Positions 60,950 through 64,000 of a stretch of DNA of 64,000 nucleotides are shown one piece after another; positions within the stretch are counted from its first letter, which is position 1, and every line of letters starts with the position of its first letter. Both the position numbers and the translations under genes were made by a program. Source of the stretch: Ancylobacter vacuolatus (GTDB lineage Bacteria > Pseudomonadota > Alphaproteobacteria > Rhizobiales > Xanthobacteraceae); NCBI RefSeq assembly GCF_030813595.1, contig NZ_JAUSUH010000004.1, positions 248,001 through 312,000 of the forward strand. Direction: 5' to 3'. A model generated the notes under the pieces. The model had not been told where the DNA came from. It made no database searches and saw only the letters and a list, made by a program, of their open reading frames with translations.

Positions 60950-61498
60950 ATGCGTAAAGCGGTGCAAGGCACCGGCGAAAACGGTGGTCCGACCGATTCA
61001 ACAGGCAAGCGGCGGCGCCAGCCGCCCCCCCCCACGGCAGCCCAGTTCGCCGTGAGCGCGCTGCAGAAGCTGATCGAGGACCGCAAGCTCGGGCCGGGCG
61101 CGCCCCTGCCGCCGCAGTGCGGCCTGGCGCGGGAGTTCAACATCAGCCGCGCCACGCTGCGCGAGGCGCTGAAGGACAATGTGCAGGCCTTCCGCGCCGC
61201 CGCCCATGCGCAAGACTTCGCCGCTTTCGCGCAGATCGATTTCGAGTTCCACAAGCTGATCATGCGCTTCTCGCGCAACCGGCTGCTGGCCGACATGCAC
61301 GACACATTCGGCCGCGTTCTGCTGGAAAGCTCGCGGCTGCCGGTGCGGCGTGACAAGCTGTGGGACCCGGTGATGGAACATGAGCGCGTCGTCGAGGCGC
61401 TCACCATGGGCGACCCGGAAGGCGCCGGCTACTATATGCGCCGCCATCTCAGCCGCACGGTGGACCGCGCGGGCATCACCATGACCAAATTCGTCTGA
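60950..61498 (+). CDS. GntR/FCD-family regulator with an internal deletion
   Basis: A 182-residue protein, shorter than the family's usual 220-250. The N-terminus is a GntR helix-turn-helix (ALQKLIEDRKLGPGAPLPPQ, REFNISRATLREAL). Immediately after REALK (about residue 75, base 61172) the sequence jumps to the middle of an FCD domain (FAQIDFEFHKLIMRFSRNRL). The wing of the DNA-binding domain and the first FCD helices (roughly 70 residues) are missing, but the frame is kept. The ELARE of relatives is also changed (QCGLARE). It is probably non-functional or altered. It starts the unit with the imidase-like gene. Confidence 0.75.
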   Translation: MRKAVQGTGENGGPTDSTGKRRRQPPPPTAAQFAVSALQKLIEDRKLGPGAPLPPQCGLAREFNISRATLREALKDNVQAFRAAAHAQDFAAFAQIDFEFHKLIMRFSRNRLLADMHDTFGRVLLESSRLPVRRDKLWDPVMEHERVVEALTMGDPEGAGYYMRRHLSRTVDRAGITMTKFV

Positions 61499-61549
61499 GC
61501 TTTGGGCGCCGCGGCCCCCACCGTGGCAGGAACAGCGAAAGGAACGCGC

Positions 61550-62449
61550 ATGGCCAAGGAAATCTTCGTGTCCTACGGCATTGACGTCGACGCGGTAGCG
61601 GGCTGGCTCGGCTCCTATGGCGGCGAGGACAGCCCCTGCGACATTTCCCGTGGCGCCTTCGCCGGCAAGGTCGGCAGCCTGCGCCTGCTGCGGCTGTTCG
61701 AGAAATGGGGCATCAAGACCACCTGGTTCATTCCCGGCCATTCCATCGAGAGCTTCCGGGCGGAAATGCAGGCGGTCGCCGATGCCGGCCACGAAATCGG
61801 CATGCACGGCTACAGCCACGAGAACCCCATCGCCATGACCCCCGAGCAGGAGGAGGCGATCTTCGACAAATGCGTCGAGCTCATCACCCAGCTCGCTGGC
61901 AAGCCCCCGCGCGGCTATGTGGCGCCGTGGTGGGAATTCGGCTCGAAGACCAACGAGTTGCTGAAGCAGAAGGGCATCAAGTACGACCACTCGCTGATGC
62001 ACAACGACCATCACCCCTATTACGTGACCGTCGGCGACAGCTGGACCAAGATCGACTATTCGCAGCACCCCTCGACCTGGATGAAGCCCTATGTGCAGGG
62101 CGAGGAAACCGACCTGATCGAGATCCCCGCCTCCTGGCACCTCGACGACCTGCCGCCGATGATGTTCATCAAGGCGGCGCCCAACAGCCATGGCTTCGTC
62201 TCGCCGCGCGACATCGAGGACACCTGGCGCGACCAGTTCGACTGGGTCTACGAAAATTACGACTACGCCGTCTTTCCCATCACCATCCACCCCGACGTGT
62301 CCGGCCGCCCGCATGTGCTGAAGATGCACGAGCGGCTGTTCGACTACATCAAGGGCCATGAGGGCGTGAAATTCGTCACCATGGAAGAGATCGCCGACGA
62401 TTTCGCCCGGCGCTATCCGCGCAGCGGCGCCGCTCGGCCCACGCCCTGA
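61550..62449 (+). CDS. polysaccharide deacetylase family, HpPgdA/cyclic-imide-hydrolase type
   Basis: A 299-residue NodB-fold metalloenzyme. It has [20 protein letters not shown] and [11 protein letters not shown], which are shared almost word for word with H. pylori HP0310 (HpPgdA) and with Pseudomonas cyclic imide hydrolase. The metal His pair is in [13 protein letters not shown], and the product end is [10 protein letters not shown]. Cyclic imidases of this type open dihydropyrimidine or succinimide-like rings. The link to ureidoglycolate lyase across the promoter favours nitrogen-heterocycle catabolism over peptidoglycan modification. A GGAA-type site precedes ATG 61550. Confidence 0.85.
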   Translation: MAKEIFVSYGIDVDAVAGWLGSYGGEDSPCDISRGAFAGKVGSLRLLRLFEKWGIKTTWFIPGHSIESFRAEMQAVADAGHEIGMHGYSHENPIAMTPEQEEAIFDKCVELITQLAGKPPRGYVAPWWEFGSKTNELLKQKGIKYDHSLMHNDHHPYYVTVGDSWTKIDYSQHPSTWMKPYVQGEETDLIEIPASWHLDDLPPMMFIKAAPNSHGFVSPRDIEDTWRDQFDWVYENYDYAVFPITIHPDVSGRPHVLKMHERLFDYIKGHEGVKFVTMEEIADDFARRYPRSGAARPTP

Positions 62450-62458
62450 GGCACGGCG

Positions 62459-62761
62459 ATGTGCGGGCTTTGCGGCGCCTTCGCCGGCAGCGACCACTGG
62501 ACCGCCGGCACCTCGACCGGCGGCAGCGTCACGCCGACGGCGGAGCGCCGCGCCCACGCCGCCTGCGCCAACGAGGTGTTGCGACTCTATGGGCTGCGGC
62601 TCGACGAGTGGGCGGGCCGCTTCACCCTGCGCTCGCGCACCGGGCGCATGACGGTGGTCGAGCATCTCGGGGCCCTGTGGCCGGAGGCGGAAAAGCTCGC
62701 CGGCCAGCCCTGCGATCCGCTCGACCCGGCCGTGATCGAGCGGATCGAACGTAGCCGATGA
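62459..62761 (+). CDS. small Cys-containing protein of unknown function linked to CobW
   Basis: A 100-residue protein starting MCGLCGAF, with C2 and C5 in a C-x-x-C-like pattern and further Cys at about 37 and 84. I do not recognise the family. It is 9 bases after the imidase gene and its stop overlaps the CobW start (ATGA at 62758-62761), so it is translated with CobW. An N-terminal Cys pair next to a CobW metallochaperone suggests metal binding; this is inference. Confidence 0.6.
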   Translation: MCGLCGAFAGSDHWTAGTSTGGSVTPTAERRAHAACANEVLRLYGLRLDEWAGRFTLRSRTGRMTVVEHLGALWPEAEKLAGQPCDPLDPAVIERIERSR

Positions 62762-63810
62762 ACGTGCCGGAAGGTCCCGCCCGCAAGCTGCCGGTGCATG
62801 TCCTCACCGGCTTTCTCGGCGCGGGAAAAACCTCGCTGCTGCGCCGGCTGCTCGCCTCGCCGGCGCTGGCCGACACCGCCGTGCTGATCAACGAATTCGG
62901 CGAGGTGGGGCTTGATCATCTTCTGGTCGAGGCGGTGGACGAGGACATCGTGCTGCTGAAAAGCGGCTGCGTCTGCTGCACGGTGCGAACCGACCTGAAG
63001 GAAGGCCTCGTCAATCTGATGGAGCGCCGCCGGCACGGCACGCTGCCGCCCTTCGCGCGGGTGGTATTGGAGACCACCGGCATCGCCGATCCCGGCCCGA
63101 TCGTCGCCACGCTGACCGCCGACCCGATGCTGCGCCACCAGTTCCGACTCGGCGGGATCGTCACCGTCGTCGACGTGCCGAACGGCGTGGGCAATCTCGC
63201 CTCATTCCCGGAATCGCTGCGGCAGGTGGCGGCGGCGGACCGACTGGTGATCAGCAAAAGCGACCTTGCCTCCGCTGACGAGACCGCCGCGCTGGCCGCG
63301 CGCCTCTCGGCCCTCAACCCGAGCGCGGCGCTGGTCACGCTACTCCCGGACGCCGAGCCCGATATCGAGCTGCTGCTCGGCGACCCCGCCGATGAGGCGC
63401 ACCGGGCCGCCGAGGTGCAGCGCTGGATCGCGGCGGCGGCCGCGCGGGAGGGCGGCTGGCGCTTTCACGGCCATGCGGGGCATGAGCCGGACCGGCATGG
63501 CGACATCCGCGCCTTCGTCATTCGCGCCGAGGCGCCGCTGGCCTGGCCGCGCTTCGCGCTCTGGCTGTCCATGCTGCTGAACCGACATGGCGGCGAGATC
63601 CTGCGGCTCAAGGGCCTGCTGTCGATCGAGAACGTCGCCGAGCCGGTCGTCATCCAGGGGGTGCAGCACCTCGTCCACGCCCCCGAGCACCTGAAGGCGT
63701 GGCCCGAGGGCGCTTCCGGCACGCAGATCGTGATGATCGCGCGCGGGCTCGATCCCGCGCTGGTGCAGCGCTCCTTCGATGCCTTTGTCGGCTCAGGTAA
63801 GGCGCAGTAG
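62758..63810 (+). CDS. CobW-family GTPase, probable metallochaperone
   Basis: A 350-residue G3E GTPase. Walker A GFLGAGKTS is at 18-26, the metal-binding motif C71-V-C73-C74 is in LLKSGCVCCTVRTD, and the G-motif SKSD (176-179) replaces the NKxD motif. A C-terminal CobW_C domain follows (GDIRAFVIRAEAPLAWPRF). Such proteins load zinc or cobalt into client enzymes. The metal-dependent imidase in the same unit is the likely client. Its 3' end overlaps the SDR gene on the other strand. Confidence 0.9.
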   Translation: MNVPEGPARKLPVHVLTGFLGAGKTSLLRRLLASPALADTAVLINEFGEVGLDHLLVEAVDEDIVLLKSGCVCCTVRTDLKEGLVNLMERRRHGTLPPFARVVLETTGIADPGPIVATLTADPMLRHQFRLGGIVTVVDVPNGVGNLASFPESLRQVAAADRLVISKSDLASADETAALAARLSALNPSAALVTLLPDAEPDIELLLGDPADEAHRAAEVQRWIAAAAAREGGWRFHGHAGHEPDRHGDIRAFVIRAEAPLAWPRFALWLSMLLNRHGGEILRLKGLLSIENVAEPVVIQGVQHLVHAPEHLKAWPEGASGTQIVMIARGLDPALVQRSFDAFVGSGKAQ

Positions 63811-64000
63811 CGCCCGACCAGCAACCCGCCATCCACCGCGATCACCTGTCCGGTCATGCAGCGCGCCGCTGGCGAGGCAAGGAACAGGATGACGTCGGCG
63901 ATATCCTCGGGCTCGCCGACGCAGCCAAGCGGGATGAAGTCGGCCGCCTTTTCCAGCCCCTCGGGCCCGAGCGAATGCTCGCGCGAAAGCGGCTGGCGGT
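63465..64000 (-). CDS. short-chain dehydrogenase/reductase, C-terminal part, with a long antisense extension
   Basis: The gene starts outside the window. From 63998 down, the frame reads through PLGCVGEPEDIADVILFLAS, then MTGQVIAVDGGLLVGRY, the usual end of an SDR. The frame then stays open for about 114 more codons to a stop at 63465, inside and antisense to the CobW gene. The SDR would normally end within 0-15 residues of VDGG, so the stop codon seems lost. The tail is Arg/Ser-rich, as antisense frames of GC-rich genes are, and not like a domain. Confidence 0.75.
   Translation of the reverse strand, partial: RQPLSREHSLGPEGLEKAADFIPLGCVGEPEDIADVILFLASPAARCMTGQVIAVDGGLLVGRYCALPEPTKASKERCTSAGSSPRAIITICVPEAPSGHAFRCSGAWTRCCTPWMTTGSATFSIDSRPLSRRISPPCRFSSMDSQSAKRGQASGASARMTKARMSPCRSGSCPAWP

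Overview
The window is about 67% GC, double-stranded, densely coding alphaproteobacterial chromosome. Gene content (class II DAHP synthase, tctCBA, cobT/bluB/cobS, DUF1289 next to a clan AA protease, dusA) and the Rhizobiales-type intergenic palindromes point to Hyphomicrobiales, most likely Xanthobacteraceae (Ancylobacter/Starkeya/Xanthobacter-like). The taxon is inferred from family resemblance only. No rRNA, CRISPR array or intact insertion sequence was seen; there is one tRNA (Val, CAC).

Layout. 1-10.5 kb: core metabolism on the minus strand (nadE, RgpF-like rhamnan protein, a nonsense-interrupted HxlR regulator facing an alcohol-dehydrogenase-type oxidoreductase, two paralogous alpha/beta hydrolases, DAHP synthase, glutathione reductase). 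10.7-13.8 kb: a tctCBA tripartite tricarboxylate transporter. 13.8-22.8 kb: rpiA, gph, tRNA-Val, an SRAP protein, two tandem acyltransferase-SGNH proteins, an L,D-transpeptidase and a DUF971 protein. 23-33.6 kb: moaA, two drug/metabolite exporters, two TRAP-type binding proteins without permeases, a PEP-mutase-family lyase, Mrp and an amino-acid ABC transporter lacking its ATPase. 33.7-40.6 kb: a UDG-like protein, a nuclease, the cobT / bluB-cobS lower-ligand cobalamin genes, DUF1289 plus aspartic protease, TauE/SafE and dusA.

From about 40.6 kb the character changes. The 5' end of dusA is AT-rich and a short remnant of an integrase N-terminus lies just outside it, which suggests an old island junction at the known dusA integration site. 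Beyond it come an AraC regulator, a Sel1/TPR lipoprotein-like protein, and an eight-gene minus-strand unit (two type-II HAD hydrolases, a Pot-type ABC transporter, an FAD amine-oxidase-like enzyme and a GMC oxidoreductase). This unit faces a LysR gene across a promoter holding two perfect palindromes. It reads as one import-and-oxidation pathway for an unidentified amine or alcohol. Next are a second LysR gene, decayed fragments of a decarboxylase-like gene and of a tctA gene, a DeoR regulator, and an 1132-residue autotransporter that carries an intact DNase I/EEP-type phosphoesterase to the cell surface.

The right end holds ureidoglycolate lyase and, divergently, a GntR regulator with an internal in-frame deletion, a cyclic-imidase/HpPgdA-type deacetylase, a small Cys-rich protein and a CobW GTPase. 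The CobW gene converges on and overlaps a short-chain dehydrogenase that runs off the window. This looks like a nitrogen-heterocycle (cyclic imide/ureide) catabolic locus with its own metallochaperone.
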